A DNA stretch of 64,000 nucleotides from Cavia porcellus (GCF_034190915.1 NW_026947500.1:20830501-20894500); one strand, 5' to 3'. Positions 43,431 through 56,406 are shown, counted from the stretch's first letter. The notes: generated by a model not told the origin, from the letters alone. Numbers and translations are program-made.

Positions 43431-43849
43431 TGTACCAAGCATTAGAAGGCAGGGATACAAGAATCTTCAGAGAAAAGGTTTAAAGATCTCCACTAGGGTT
43501 GGGGTGAGAGCATTGACTCTGAATCCATAAAAAGAGTTTTCTGAATTGGATGGAATGCTGTCTATACAAGAGGTCAGATGTGTGACATTTATTTTGGCAA
43601 ATTAGTACCTTAGGGTCTGATTTCTTCATTTTCACATCTTACAACTGGATGTAGAGAATATATTTCAGTTACTTGAAAAAGATAATCTATGTAAAGAACA
43701 TGATATTTCATAACTCAAAACTAAATGCCTAGTAATTTCCATGGGCACTGTTACAGGAAATCCAGATGATGTAGATTGCTGTTGTCTACTGTAACTTGAA
43801 TGGGTATTTCTAGCCATCAGGTGAATACTGTGTGCAAAATTCTTTTTTG

Positions 43850-44000
43850 TGTGTGTGTCTTTTTAAGACAGGATATCACTATGTGGTTCAGGCTGGCCTT
43901 GGGCTCACTTTGTAGCCCACGCTGGTCTCGAACTTGTAACGATCCACTTGCCTCCCAAGAGCTGGGGATTATATGCGTACACCACCATGCCAGGCTTGTG
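43850..44000 (-). mobile_element. B1-type SINE, antisense
   Basis: 'tttttaagacaggatatcactatgtggttcaggctggccttgggctc…cctcccaagagctggggattatatgcgtacaccacc'. Confidence 0.9.
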
Positions 44001-44117
44001 TTTGCAAGATCCTTACCCACTTTTCCTGTTTCTTGGATTTTCAATGTTCTTTGGGAAGGCCTCACACTAAATCCATATGAACCTTTTCCCAACATTTCTA
44101 CAGTGTTTGTGTAACAG

Positions 44118-44147
44118 ACATTCCCCCATTCCCCCATTCCCCCAGCC
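44118..44147. repeat. Short tandem repeat (cattcccc)n
   Basis: Three copies of 'cattccccc' in a row. Confidence 0.85.
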
Positions 44148-44534
44148 AGTGTACTTTCAGCTTCTTAGTTGCCCAGGTGATAGTTCTTGTTCTAGTTCCG
44201 GTTGTTCTGTCTGTTAGAAATGGCTGGTCACTGTGGTGCATAGCTGGTCACTGGGATGCGCAGTGTATACACCAGTCCCCAGTTGACAAGCCATTCTGCC
44301 TCTGTACTTCCTGCTTGCTCATTCCACATAAGGCTTAGAGCCCCAGAGGTCAGGCCCTGGTATTCTGGGAATGATCATGATCAGATTCCATTGATGTGAA
44401 AAAATCTGCCTTGAAGTCCTGGTTGTTGTTTTGTTGTTTCTGCGTGCAATTGCATTTTCAAACTTTTACTCTATTTGGAGTTCCTTTGTACATCGTTACT
44501 GATTTCATACTTAGATTTTTAATTCATTTTTTGC

Positions 44535-44650
44535 TTGTTTTGTTTTGAGACATGGTCTTGCTATGTAGTTCATCCTGACCTTGAGCTCATTATGTTGCCC
44601 AGCCTGGCCTCAAACTCATGGCAGTTTTCCTGCTTCAGCCTCCTAAGTAT
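44535..44650 (-). mobile_element. B1-type SINE, antisense
   Basis: 'ttttgagacatggtcttgctatgtagttcatcctgaccttgagctcat…cctgcttcagcctcctaag'. Confidence 0.9.
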
Positions 44651-44689
44651 CCATTTCCACCTACCCTTTTCAGTGTGTCTTGTCTTTTC

Positions 44690-45420
44690 TTAATCTCCCA
44701 TTGCCCCTCTCAGAATCCTACCAGCTGCACCCCTGGCAATAATCTGTTGAACAGTGAATATACTGTTTGTACTCCTTTGTGCCTTTATGGGTTAACTCCC
44801 AGAAGCGGAATTGTTGAGTCACATGGTATATACTTTGTATATCTTGTAAAAAAAAAAATTGCAGAATACTGTTCCAGGTCACAAAGGCCATTTATACTTC
44901 AAGATTTTATGAGACTGCTGATTTGTATGTATTATTTGGAATTGTCTTTGTCCATAAATTTAATATTTGCCAACTTAATAGATGATAAATATTTAAATTT
45001 ATATTTCTGTAATTACTGAAGTCAAACATAGTTTCTTATATTTCCTGAACTTTGTCTTTTATGAATTGTCTTTACTTTTGTCCATTTTGCAAGTAATAAT
45101 GCAATTTGTGTAGTTAGTGCTCCTTCTACATTACAAATCTTTTTTCCCCAATATTTGCTAATATTTTTATTACTTCATTTCTGGGGATGGTTTTGTTGTT
45201 GGGTGACATTTGATCATATAAAATATTGACGTATTTTCCTGAAGTCATGTTTTATATTTTAATGCTTGTTGGCTGTGATTTCATGTAGATAAATGATTTT
45301 TTCACCTATGTGTGAAAACTTCAGCCACTTTTTTCCTAAAAGTTGTATGACTTTATTTTATGTTTATGTTATAATTGTTCTGGAATTATAATTTTGCAAG
45401 ATAGATTTATTGGTTTAGTG
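44690..45420 (-). mobile_element. Old LINE (L1M/HAL1-like) fragment, antisense
   Basis: 'gttaactcccagaagcggaattgttgagtcacatggtatatac' resembles antisense L1M/HAL1 3' sequence. The rest is A+T-rich. Confidence 0.55.
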
Positions 45421-45854
45421 GCCATGACTAGTTTTGTTAAACTGAATTATCATAAATGCATAAATCAAATTATTTAAGTTAATTTGTTGCTGTAGATTGA
45501 TGGGAAATGGAGAAATGTGCACTGTCTCTTCACTGTGTAGTTTTGCAAGTATTTTTTTTCCAATAATGTATACTTTTTCCTGAAATTTTATGAAGGGTGT
45601 CCCTGGGGCTGTAGTAACATTATACAGGGAAGCCCCTGTTGGCAAAAGGGAATACATGAGCATTATTGAGCAAGACCACGTGGGCCAAGGACCAGGTCAT
45701 ATATTTCCTTAATTAGGAGGGCAGGATACAACATTTTACTTTCAAACTTAAAAATGAGGAGGATAGAGGCACCGAGGCTTCTGTTGAGAAAGTGGCGCCC
45801 TTCTTCCTTGCAAACGTGACCCTAATGACAGTCAGGGAGGAGGTGTACAGTGCT

Positions 45855-45935
45855 AAGGTGTTTAGTCTCATGGTACAGATGAAGAAACGCAGGCACAGTG
45901 ACATTTAGTGACTGCCCAGTTGCAGAGATGAAGAG
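45855..45935 (+). mobile_element. MIR-like fragment
   Basis: 'tctcatggtacagatgaagaaacgcaggcacagtgacatttagtgactgcccagttgcag' matches the MIR core pattern. Confidence 0.65.
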
Positions 45936-46129
45936 AGGTAAACCTGGCAGCAAATCCATGTCTTTATGATTACAGAGTCCTTGTGTTTGCAACAGAATTT
46001 GCTGTCTCCAAGATTTCGGTTCCCACCATCCCATGCACAAAGGCTGTGTAATCCTAGGGACTGTGAGGGAGAGGTAAAAGGAACCTTTGTAAATGGCTCA
46101 GATGATGGGCAGAACGACAGCACTGGAGG

Positions 46130-46535
46130 GTAAACCTGACCTAATCACATGACAGCTTTCCCGGCAGGGAGCGTTCAGCACAAATGAGAGATCTGAAGAA
46201 TGGGATGAGTTTACTGTACTGTTGTTGTCCTTGAAAATGGAGACGGCCACAAGGTGCTGGGCGCAATCCCTGATAACAGGATCCTCAAACTACAACTGGG
46301 AATGAACCCTGTCAGCAGCAGGAGCTGGGAGCAGGTCCCTCCCTCCCCAGAGCCTCCAGATGAGCACCCAGCAGGGCTGACACCGACATGCAGTATCTCG
46401 GGACACTGAGCAGAGGACCAGCCACTCCTTCTGGCCTTGAAAGCTGCAAATGGTGAGCCAGTAAGTGGGTGATTTGTAAACCGCTAAATACCCTGCAATT
46501 GCTTATGGAGCAATGAAAAACTAACTTGCCTTCGT
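46130..46535 (+). mobile_element. MLT1-like LTR remnant
   Basis: 'ccccagagcctccagatgagcacccagcagggctgacacc…gggacactgagcagaggaccagcca' followed by 'gtaaaccgctaaata' has the order of the MLT1 (ERVL-MaLR) LTR 3' part. Confidence 0.65.
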
Positions 46536-47322
46536 TTCTTGTGGAGTCTTAGGACTCTAGAAAAGTCTTTTGCCTTTCCTGATCATAATTTTCATGTGAA
46601 ACATGGTTAGATGTGATGATATTTAGGATTTTTCCAACCCAATGATTCTAATATTTTGTAAACAGTGTTTTTCCTAAGGGCTCAAGAGAAACAGTGCATG
46701 TGAATGTAGTTTCATCTTGAGAAAAAAGAAGGCAGACAAATTAGTATTCAATCTCATGTCAACTGATGGCCTGTATGGATCTCATAGAAAAGTTCCTCCT
46801 GAAAAGTAACTCATTATTTAGGTCCCAGCTATACATATGTTAGGAAGATGAGGAATTTCTGACTCCCGCCTCCCAAAGGCCCCCATATCACCCGGGGGTG
46901 GAGGCGGCAGGTGGGGGGAAGGAAGCACTTCAGGGTCCCAGGCCCTTTGCAGAGCTCAAAGAATTGGGGGAAGGAGGCACCGTGCCTGCCCTCTCCAGGC
47001 GGGCAGTGTGCACAGACACAAGCAGGGGACTGCAGGGCTGGTGCTGGGGTCTGCGGCTGAGAGGTTTGCCTGGCAAGGCACGCAGCCCCGCATCAGCCCA
47101 TGGCAGGTCACGGCGTGGAAGGTGAGGCCGTGAGACCCACAGTGCGGATCGTGCGTGCTGGGTCTTCTGTGCGTGGGAGGTGTCTCTGAATAGATGACCA
47201 CTGGGACGTTGGGAAGGGTGACGCTGGGGAGAGGATGTGTAAAAGGACACCTCTGTGCCAACACATTTGAGCATCCATCAGGCCTCACTTCTTCAATTTT
47301 ACAGCCATATAATCAGTATCCA
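46536..47322. other. No gene seen
   Basis: Contains a G+C-richer patch (46890-47150) with overlapping frames of 75-114 codons on both strands. None resembles a known protein and the frames run across each other. Confidence 0.4.
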
Positions 47323-47323
47323 C

Positions 47324-47418
47324 GGGGCTGGGGATTTAGCTCAGGGGCATAAAGCGCCTGCCTCGCAAGCGCGCAGTCATGAGTTCGATCCCTGGTACCG
47401 ATAAAAAAAAAAAAAAAT
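47324..47418 (+). mobile_element. ID SINE with target-site duplication
   Basis: 'ggggctggggatttagctcaggggcataaagcgcctgcctcgcaagcgcgcagtcatgagttcgatccctggtaccgat' plus A's. It lies between 'aatcagtatccac' and 'aatcaatatctac'. Confidence 0.95.
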
Positions 47419-47654
47419 CAATATCTACTCATCTTTCCATCTTGTGCATCGCCCATCTGATGGATACTGTTGCTGACCTTTTTTCCTGGAGTTAACATGA
47501 TCTTGTTTTAGAAAAAAATCAAGACTATATTGACTATATTGTACCCTTCTCAATAACTTCCTGATTTCCCCCTTATCCCACCGTTAGACTGTCCTGAGCT
47601 TTAAGAATCACTAGGCCAAAATCTAGACTTACTGTGAGTTATAAAATTACAGTA

Positions 47655-47765
47655 ATTGCTAAAATAATTATTGATCTGTAAACTCCCTGAGGACAGGAGT
47701 CCTGCTGTTCACATCTGGATGTCACCTATAGCACTCAGCAAATACAGTGTTGAATTTAATTTAAT
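47655..47765 (+). mobile_element. L2/MIR-like fragment
   Basis: 'gatctgtaaactccctgaggacaggagtcctgctg…cctatagcactcagcaaatacagtgttgaattt' follows the L2 3'-end pattern. Confidence 0.6.
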
Positions 47766-49180
47766 TTGAGATCAATTGTATTTAGCATACAAATAAAAAG
47801 GCAGCAGAGATTATATTAAAACCCTCCAGGAAAGTTTTTGCATTCGCCTGACCACAATGATTTCAGCTTGCAGAGCTGCCACAGCATAGTGCAGAGGGTG
47901 CCACATGTCAGGCTCCGTTCCTGGAGAAAGTCACTGAGCTGCTGGAGGGCAGATGCCTGAAGAAATCCCTTCCTGCACCAGCGGGAGCTGTTCTCATCAG
48001 GCTTGGAGACTTGGTTACAGTTACTCTGGATGCCTGCTCCATGAGGTGACAGCTCTGTCATATGGACAGTTATGGGTGACAGTGTGACTCGAAGAATTAG
48101 TAAGTGATTTGTAAGCATTGCTAATCTGCCATTATGCAGAGGACATGGATAACATAGAGACTTCATTGATAGTTGTGTGCATTTATCTTTTATTTATTTA
48201 TGATGGGAAGTTCTTTCTTCCTCCTAAAACCTATCGAGTCTGATCAAGAGCTTACCAGTTACCTACTTTTCTGTAATGTAGTCTACCATTAAATTATTCA
48301 TTGAATAAAATATATGTTTCATACTTACTGTGACTCAGATACTGGGCTGGCCTCTAGGTTTAAACTGTGAGTAATATTAACATGTCTCCATGTCCTTAAA
48401 AAGAGGTTAGAAATTTCAGGAATATCAAATATTATGGCAACCAAACATAAGATGCTGTGGTGGCCTATGCTCAGGAAAGACACTTCATCCAGGAGCTGAG
48501 ATCCTCTGAGGAAGTAATATTTTAGGTGACAACTAAGGGTCAGCATGAGTTAGTGAGGAGATGAGGAAGGAAAGGGAGGGAGAGATATCAGGCCAGAGTT
48601 ATAACCACATTTGTAAACTGGCTCTTATTCAATTGGAAAACCAAGATTGAATTTCTAAAAGCCAAAAAGAAAAAACCACAAATAAAACTCTACAAATAAT
48701 TGAAAACAAAAACAAACAAAAAGCAAGCATATCCTAATTGAACAAAGCACCCCTGAGAGTTTGGCTTGGCCAACCTCATTTGCTTATGGAGAGCTGTGCA
48801 CATCCCGGCAGCTGGCTCTCAGTGCAGACTTGATGTCAGGATTTCTTAGAGTCTTACTATTTTTTGAGCTGGAGGGGCTCTCTTTAAAAGGTACTCAGCT
48901 TTGTCAGGCACACTGATTGCTTATCTGTCTCCCCTGTGGACCCACATCCATCAAACAAAAGTGCACTTTTCCCGTCCCCTCAATCTGGATCATCTTGGTT
49001 ATATTGTAAAGATGCTGTGATTCCAGTTAAAATATGGTGGCTATGAAAACAGCACCCAAAGGAGAAGGAAAATGCTGGGGGATGGCTGATGAATGACCCC
49101 ATCCTTGTCATGGGGTAGCCATGACAGAAGGCCCAAAGGACTAGGAAATAGTCTGTTTGGAGCCCAACACTGTCTTGTAA
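47766..49180. other. No gene seen
   Basis: About 1.4 kb of unassigned sequence without a recognisable gene. Confidence 0.4.
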
Positions 49181-51500
49181 GCTTTAAAAGCAATAGACAG
49201 AAAAATTCTTCTTCCTTACTGTGAAATGGAGTGGCAGATAGCTTGGCTGTTTTTCACTTCCTTCTGCTGCACAAATCAACAGACAAACGGCCTTGTCCAG
49301 CAAGTAGACCAGCTGCAACAGAGAGAGAAGGACCTTGAGCAATGGCTGGCTGCTGTGGTGCTCAGGTTGCAAAAGGTGAAAAACAACGCCTCCTTCAAAA
49401 ATGTTCCCTGACTGGACTGGAATAAAAACAGGTCTGGGAAAATCCCCTGGTTTTTCATACTAGACTGTTTATTCTTCAAAAAATGGAGGTGGAGGAACCC
49501 CCGCTAGCTCAGGGAAGATTCTGGGATGGCCCCCTACCTCTACCTGGCACACAGTGTGCAGGACCTGTGCAGCCATGGAGCTGGGGGAGCGAGTAAAACA
49601 ATTAAAGCAGGAGGTAGATAAAGCAGTGCCTGTGTGCCTGCTGTGGCTACGGGTATGATAACACACAGGAGTTAAGCCCACAGGAGATGTCCCAAGGAGT
49701 CGGCATAACCAGCACCACCTCAGTGAGATGGGTTCTGCAGGATGTACAGAGGACAGCCCCAGAAGCAGTTGATCAGACTATAACAAATTGCTTGCCTGGT
49801 TTGGGAGAATCCATGTGTCTTGCTGGAGCAAGTCACTATCTAGACTTGATAAGTGCTACATGAAATGGACATACAGAAGATGATGTCTGAACTAAAGTAC
49901 CGTTGCTCTGATGAGAAACTGCTGACAGCACACATGACAGTTATAATCCTGGTGAGTGGACTGACTAGCATTGTCAGGTTAGTCCTTCTATAGAGCCTCC
50001 TTTCCAGACCACCCGGTCCATAATGCTGGGGATGCCTTGGCCGGACTGACCAACATAAAAGTAAAACACCAAGGTAAGATGAGATCTGTAAAGCCTGTGT
50101 TCGAAAAGAAGCGGGGGAGCATTGGTGAATGGGGCAATCCTCCGAGGGACAGGCTGTGGGGCCACTGATGGTCAGTTGATGCCAGGTCTGGATGGACCTG
50201 CTGGCTGCCGGCCTAACTGCAGATAAGATAGACAGGCAGCCTTGGCATGTGTTGCTGACTCTGTGCAGGTAGTTATACCCTGAGAAGCAATCCTGCCTGA
50301 TGGGCTAGGGCCAGAAGGCCAAAACAGCTCTGATAAACTGAAAAAAGGAACACTGTCCTCCTTTACCCTGTTTTGTGCAGCATGCACTAGCACTAGTGAA
50401 CACCAGAGATGAGCCAGTGTTAATACACAGCAACCTGGACCATTTTTCAGGACCACTACGCACATTAAAGGGTGTGGAGGTGCCTGCATTGTGGTCCAGA
50501 AGGTCCAGGTGACTGACTACTGTGCAGCTGCCCCTACACCTGTATGATCTTAATGTTCCCCTGGTGGCTGAATATATACTGGGATGGACATACTGATTGA
50601 CACACAGCTCAATACTATCCAGAAATAATTCCAATGCTGAATTTGTGTGACAAAAACCCTAGTCCGAGGCATCAACACCACACACCGCTAACTCTGCCAC
50701 AAGACACATGGTTATGTGTATGTAGCAGTACCAGCTACCTGCAGACGATGAGACTGTCTTACAATTTAAAAAGTAGGAGTGATCCATCCTGTTTGGAGCG
50801 CTTCCGTAGGGCTTGTGCAGAAGCCAGCTGGGTCGTGGTGAATGACTGTAAAGTCTCGACCTGATGCTGGCAGTCAGGACCAATTTGCCTTTACCTGGGA
50901 GGGAAGGCCATGGACCTTCCAGAAGTTGTCACAAGGTTAATTGATCAAGAAAACAAACTACAGGACTTGATCCCTGGTCCCTATACAAAAAAGGGAGTGG
51001 GATCTCTAGCTGATACTGGATATACTGATGGGTCTAGCTGTGACCCAGTCCTACAGGGGGCAGCAGTTTCCATCCAGTCCAGTATGAAAGAACTCTGGTT
51101 TAAAACCAAAACAGGCAGGTTAAGCTAATAGACAGAGTTGTGGACAATGTGGTTGTTCGTGAAAAATAAGTTTTTTTTAAAAAGCCCTCCTCCACGTGTG
51201 CATTAACAGCTAGGCCATCCTTAGGGGGTGACACTCTGGTTGTCAGCTTGGGCAACACATGAGCAACAGATAGAGCACCAAAAGTTGACAGAAATCCAGC
51301 CCTGGCTTCATCACTCTAGGACCAAGTGGGCTCATCCTGACCATTGTTGGAAAGCCTATCCTGATGAATCCAGTTCTTTAATGACTGTCTTGGAGAGACA
51401 ATGCATGCAGAGCCTTGCTTCTGCCACTGTGGAAGCTGGCAGGGCAATGAGCAACTGAAGATTAGGTCACATATCAATTTCACATATCAATTTCCCATTT

Positions 51501-51737
51501 TTGTTTATCTTGATACTAGGTTCAGGATTCTGGGTTGCATCCCCAAAGGACTGGCAAGTCCTCCACAAAATCGCCTTCACTCTCTTCTACATTGGTGTAA
51601 CTATTGGACTAGATACCTTGATTTTCCCCATTATAGTTTCAATGTACTATCACTCTGCCTGGATCTTGGTTCCTTATCTCTTCTTAATCTCAGTGCTTGT
51701 TGTCATCCTCTGGAACACAACTCCAACACACTGGTAA
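51501..51737 (+). other. 78-codon hydrophobic frame inside the ERV-L remnant
   Basis: Encodes about three hydrophobic stretches (near residues 2-12, 24-45 and 52-70) between the pol remnant and the 3' LTR. ERV-L elements usually lack env. I do not recognise the sequence, and the T-rich composition could produce such a frame by chance. Confidence 0.25.
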
Positions 51738-52024
51738 CTCCACCAGAAGGCTGTTTTAGTTCTCTCCTATATAAATATAATTCTTAGGTCTCTACTGGCT
51801 CTCCTGATGGTCCTTCTAGACCTTTGTGTGGCCCCCACTCTGACATGCTTCCTGACTGAACATTTTAAAGCTGTGTACCACCATCCCCTCTTACAAGTTA
51901 CTTTCCCTTACCAGCTCCACAGTACTGAGGAAGCTAAGGAAACTGAAGAAACCGAGAAAGAAGAATCTTCCCCAGATAAAAAGGAAGAAATATAAAGGCA
52001 AATCTGCATGTAAAGGAAATATTA

Positions 52025-52620
52025 AAAATTATATTTCTAATACTATTCAAGGATGGGATTGGAAGTACAGCCTGCTCCTATGGTAGAAAGCTACAAACTA
52101 AATGAAGCTTAACACTCCAGGTGCCAACTATAAGATAAGTGTAGCTCAGTCAGGAAGAAATATTTCTCTTACTTCTAGTTTACAGAGAGTTATCACTTCA
52201 AGGATATCTGTGCTTGGTCTCAGACAAAGATTGATACCTCCTAATACAATAGCAACCCCAATTAGCCTACCCAGAACAAATCTGCCAGACAACATACGAA
52301 CCAGCCTATTAACCAATTATAAACTAACTGGCTATCAGCTTATGTACTTCCTGTTTGCAAGTCTATATAAACAAAACCCCAAACTGACTCAGGGCTGGTG
52401 ATGTGGTACTAAGATTCCCTTCAGCCCACTACTGTAATAAAGATGTATGCCTTCCAAAGCTCCTCTGGTGCCTCCTCTTCCACCTGGTTTGGTCCTGAAC
52501 CTCGTAACAATGCCAATTTTGGTACTAAGTCCTCCTTGTATAATGTTACTACAGCCTGAAGGGTCACCCTTCATCAAACTTCAGGTAAACTGTGAGAGAG
52601 CATATGTGGTGCTTTAAAAC
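52025..52620 (+). mobile_element. 3' LTR-like end of the ERV-L remnant
   Basis: Promoter-like 'gtctatataaac' and polyadenylation-like 'aataaagatg' lie about 70 bp apart, the usual spacing within an LTR. Borders are not resolved. Confidence 0.5.
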
Positions 52621-53633
52621 ATGAAGTTTATGGTGGTTTGTTGTACAAAGCTATATAACAGTTAAGTAGTAATCCAGTTACAATATGAACTTATTTAACA
52701 ATAGTTGAGATGTTTAGACCCTCTCTCTCAAACTTCCTGCATCACCTCCTTCTCCCTCACTCTTGGCAAATAATCTAGTTGGCCTACAGTCACAAACAAA
52801 TCCATGCTAGGGCTACCACAAGGCATTTTACTAATGCCGAACCAAGACTACACACAAAACTGTACATAGGAGGACAAATTTTCCTCCCGGCCAAGGGAGA
52901 CAGTGGATGCTAGAGGCCAAAGAATGCAACATCCCAGACACAGCAATATATGATGTGTCAAAGCAGGACACTGCCAACCTCTTCAGTCTGTTCTTCCGCT
53001 TTTATTCATATTACTGATCGCTCTGCTAAGACCACTATTTACCTTACTTGGCTGGACCTTCTCAAGTATGATTTCCAAGATCCAAGTCAGTGACTACCCC
53101 TGTAGAAAGGCTTCTTTAACAAGTCACACTTTTCCTCTTTCCTTCAAGATTGCCTGGCCCTGCCATGAGACCCCAAACTACCCATATAGTTACGTGTTCA
53201 AATCGTCTGTCCATCTGTGTCTTTTCATAGACAGTAGGAAGCACAATGTGTGCTTTTGCACACAAATTATCGAAGGATAATGTAGCACAAGTATCCAATT
53301 GGCAGTTAATTAAGTGCATAAACCTAATTCCATTACTTGTTAAAATCCAAGAATGGCCACAGTTCTGCCTTGCGTGCTGATGAGATTCATACCAAATCAC
53401 CATTGTCAATCCTCTTGCTCTAGTATGTACAACATTTTCCCAAAATTAAAATGCTGGTGTTCTCATGAGACACAGGCATGTTCTGAGGTGAAATTGCATA
53501 CTACATGGGACCTGCCCCCAAATCACAAGGCAATGATTATGTTCGTAGTTATTCTTGACTTAGACTGCGTGACTTTGCTGATTTAGTAACCAGAATTATA
53601 ATCTTAGTTGCATGTGCTTGTAGCACTGTTCAG

Positions 53634-53990
53634 TCAACACACACCAGCCAAAGAGGCATCTATACAAGACCTTCTGTATTTTAGATTGTCACCATTTGTA
53701 TCTTGCATGGTCAGTTGTCTCAATGAGCTAGTAATAATGACCCCGGAGCACTGGTGAAAAACACTGCATACAAAGGGTCCAACACAGGTTCTGCCCGAGT
53801 GTGTCCTTCTTAGTAAGTTGTTCTGCACACCTGGAAAAAGGACTGACTTACATTGAGCTATGCGAGATAACAGCACCCCTTGCACAGTAAGAACAAACAA
53901 GGGTAGGCAGAGCTGCAAGGCACCTATGCAAATTTCTTCTTGTCTTTTTTGCAGGAGGATTTCATTAAGGTCAGCGATACAGCTTTTCAA
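53634..53990 (-). other. 118-codon frame in right inner arm, unrecognised
   Basis: Open from 53990 to 53634. The left-arm partner (41174-41437) aligns at its first 65 or so codons, then diverges in frame near a T12 tract. Not recognised as a family member. The arm-specific frame loss argues against coding. Confidence 0.25.
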
Positions 53991-54529
53991 CTACATCTCA
54001 ACTAGGTGAGGCCAAGTTGGCCATTTGGAGTCAGTGAGATAGAGGTAGAGGCTGTTGGCTGAGGCTTCCAGAAAGGCCTTTCATGAAATAAGGGCCTGGT
54101 GGCAGGGCCACCCACGATCAGTTTGCTGGGAGATAAATGGGTGGACGGGCACCGAGCTCTCAGGATGAGAGAGCATAAAGAGAGTGGATCCCGACGGTAT
54201 GTGCCTGTCACCCTGGGTAATGAGTAAAATGGCTCGGGTTTAGGCTATTTCAATGCATGCGTTTGAGCTCCAGACAGAAGAGCATCGAGCACTGTGAAGT
54301 GCTGGTCCCAGCTGGCATCCAGAGACTGCGGTGCTGTAAGGACTTCTATGGAGCCCCGGAGCCAGCTAAGGACCATGAGTACGGAGAGCCATGCCAGTCA
54401 GGCGGGAAAAGAAAGGGAGGGCGCTAGGGTCAGGCTTACTCCTGTGCCTCCCCCCTCCCCCCCCACGGCGGTATCTGGATGCTGCTTACTCAGCCTCCTT
54501 CTTTCCAGGCAGCCTCCATAGTGGGACAC

Positions 54530-55140
54530 GGGCAATCAGCCGCACGCGAGCCCATAGACTTGCAGTCCCCTCGCGACCAGCACGAGGTCCCTCACCAGCC
54601 AGTGCCCAGCGGAAAGGCACCAGGTTAGCGAGTGCCACACGTGTGCCTCGGGCAACCATTGGTCGGTTTGTGTCACGTGCCTGGGCAGGCGTTGCGATTG
54701 GCAGGCGAGCGCGGAGGACAGCGTGTGGCGCATGCGCGCGGGAGGTCGGTGCGGATTCGATACTGACCCGGCCAGGGCCGTTGGACTTGGTGGACCGTGA
54801 CGGCGCGCGGGAACGCAGTCAGCCCCGGTGTCCGTGGGCTATCGAGGACGGTGCTTTGGGCTGCTCCGCGCTGCCTCCCACCCCCCAGTCCCCATGGACA
54901 GCGACATGAAGCACCAGCGCGGGTCCCCAGGGGATGGTTAGAGACAGGCTAGGGAATCGCCGCCTGTGCCCGTGCCCGCGCCCGCGCACTTCGCGCTCCC
55001 CGGGCTGAGTTCTCCAGAACCCAGGTAGCACGGGCGCTGCGGGAGGTGCTGCCTTGAGGGTCGCAGAAGCTGAGGATTGGGGGCCGGGCATTGGCACCCC
55101 ATGGCCTGGTCGGGACGCTCTGGGCTCTTGCAAGGAGCCT
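54530..55140. promoter_or_regulatory. CpG island, right arm
   Basis: Partner of 40020-40650. It keeps the inverted CCAAT boxes ('ccattggt' near 54656, 'cgattggc' near 54697) and the 'gtcacgtgcc' E-box near 54673. The GCGGGC-type run is shorter here (about 54965-54990). It is still rich in CpG despite several substitutions. Confidence 0.6.
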
Positions 55141-55254
55141 GTCTGGTTTCTCAGAGAAGCTCAGGACCTCGGGTTTTAGGAAATGGCTCTAATTTTAGAG
55201 GATGGCTATTCCTTGGAGAAGGCACCACTGGGGAGCCCATTTTTGAAAAGCCCT

Positions 55255-55740
55255 TTACAAATTGGTTGATTTGTGGTTGATGATGTTTGAATACCTTTTC
55301 GCACCTTTTGTCCGGTATTAGATCTACTTTAGAAAAATACCTGTTTAGATCCTTTGCCTATTTCATAATTGCATTGTGTAGTTTGTTTGCCATTGAGCTG
55401 TATGTGTTCCTGCAGTAGTTTGAATATTAATCACTTAATAGTGTGTAAGTATTTGCTCCCATTTCATTGGATGCCTTTTCATTGTGTTGCACGGAAACGT
55501 TTTAGTTTAATAGAGTCCTACTTGTTCATTTTTGCTTTTGTAGCCTTTGCCTTAGGTGTGGTATCCAAAAACTCTTCACCCAGAGCAATATCAGGGAGCT
55601 TTATCCACCCATGTGTTATCTCTTAACAGCTTCCTGTCTTACATGGGAGTCTTGAATCTATTTTGAGTTGATTTTTGTGAGTGATGTGTAAGATAAATAT
55701 GTAGTTTTTCCTTTTTTTCCATGTATATGTGCAGTTTCCC
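55255..55740 (-). mobile_element. L1 ORF2 fragment, right arm
   Basis: Reverse-complement partner of 39450-39940 with the same L1 phrases ('tttgcttttgtagcctttgccttaggtgtggtatcc'). Confidence 0.9.
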
Positions 55741-55744
55741 AAAG

Positions 55745-56240
55745 GGCTTTTGGTGTAGATCTAAACTGTCCCTGGGTGTGTGTGGAAGGTGCTTGGGTTG
55801 CAGGGGCCATGCATTCATCAGTGGGCTCATCCATTAATGAGCAGTGTGGCTGCCTGTTCAGATAGGAGGTGGCAGGGTTGGAGGTGTGTCCCTGGGGCAC
55901 CTGTGCAGAGTGTAGGTCCTCCCTAAACTGGGCCCTTCTCAGAAGGCTGCTTGGCATTGATGGGTGCGGTAGTTTTTCTTGTGTTGTGTCCCTGTAGTGT
56001 CCTGTTGCTGCCTCAGAGGCAGCTGCTTGTGGGCTGAATCTTCCCAAAAAGTGTGAGCCAAAGTGAATGCTGTCATGGAGTATTGGGCATTTTATGGGAG
56101 AGCAGGTTTGTGGGTGGGTTTATGTTGCTTGCTTTTTGTGGTACTTTGAAATCTATCAGTTGTCCTTTTGAGTGATGTTTTGGATATCAACCAAGAAGTT
56201 TTCCAGGAGTGGTTTCTAATAGGAGACCATCATCTAGCCT
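55745..56240 (+). mobile_element. LTR-like remnant, right arm
   Basis: Partner of 38940-39440 in opposite orientation; same caveats. Confidence 0.45.
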
Positions 56241-56406
56241 GATCTGCTGCTAGAAAATACTTGCTGTCTTGGACCTTTCCATACGGGGTGAAGGAGCCTT
56301 CTCTGTCTGGATGCCATAACTTTTGAGTTGATAGAATAGTTAACATGCAGGACCTGTGAATGGTTACTTGAAGGAAAGTGGTTCTTTTTCTTTTTAACTT
56401 GAGGGT

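Larger units (their letters stand above)
49190..52620 (+). pseudogene. Decayed ERV-L-type provirus
   Basis: An old endogenous retrovirus with many stops and frameshifts. A short coiled-coil-like stretch (about 49290-49380, QLQQREKDLEQ) sits where gag would be. A reverse-transcriptase FTWEG motif is visible at about 50890-50905. An RNase H YTDGSS motif (51019-51036) is in the correct order downstream, and the spacing suggests internal deletion. The FTWEG and YTDGSS context resembles ERV-L pol. A 3' LTR-like region (about 52025-52620) has 'tctatataaac' near 52362 and 'gtaataaag' near 52435. No 5' LTR is recognised and none of the protein segments is intact. Confidence 0.7.
43431..52770. other. 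Spacer between inverted arms
   Basis: About 9.3 kb present once. It contains antisense B1s, an old antisense LINE fragment, an MLT1-like LTR, MIR/L2 pieces, one ID SINE and a decayed ERV-L provirus. No host gene is recognised. Confidence 0.7.
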
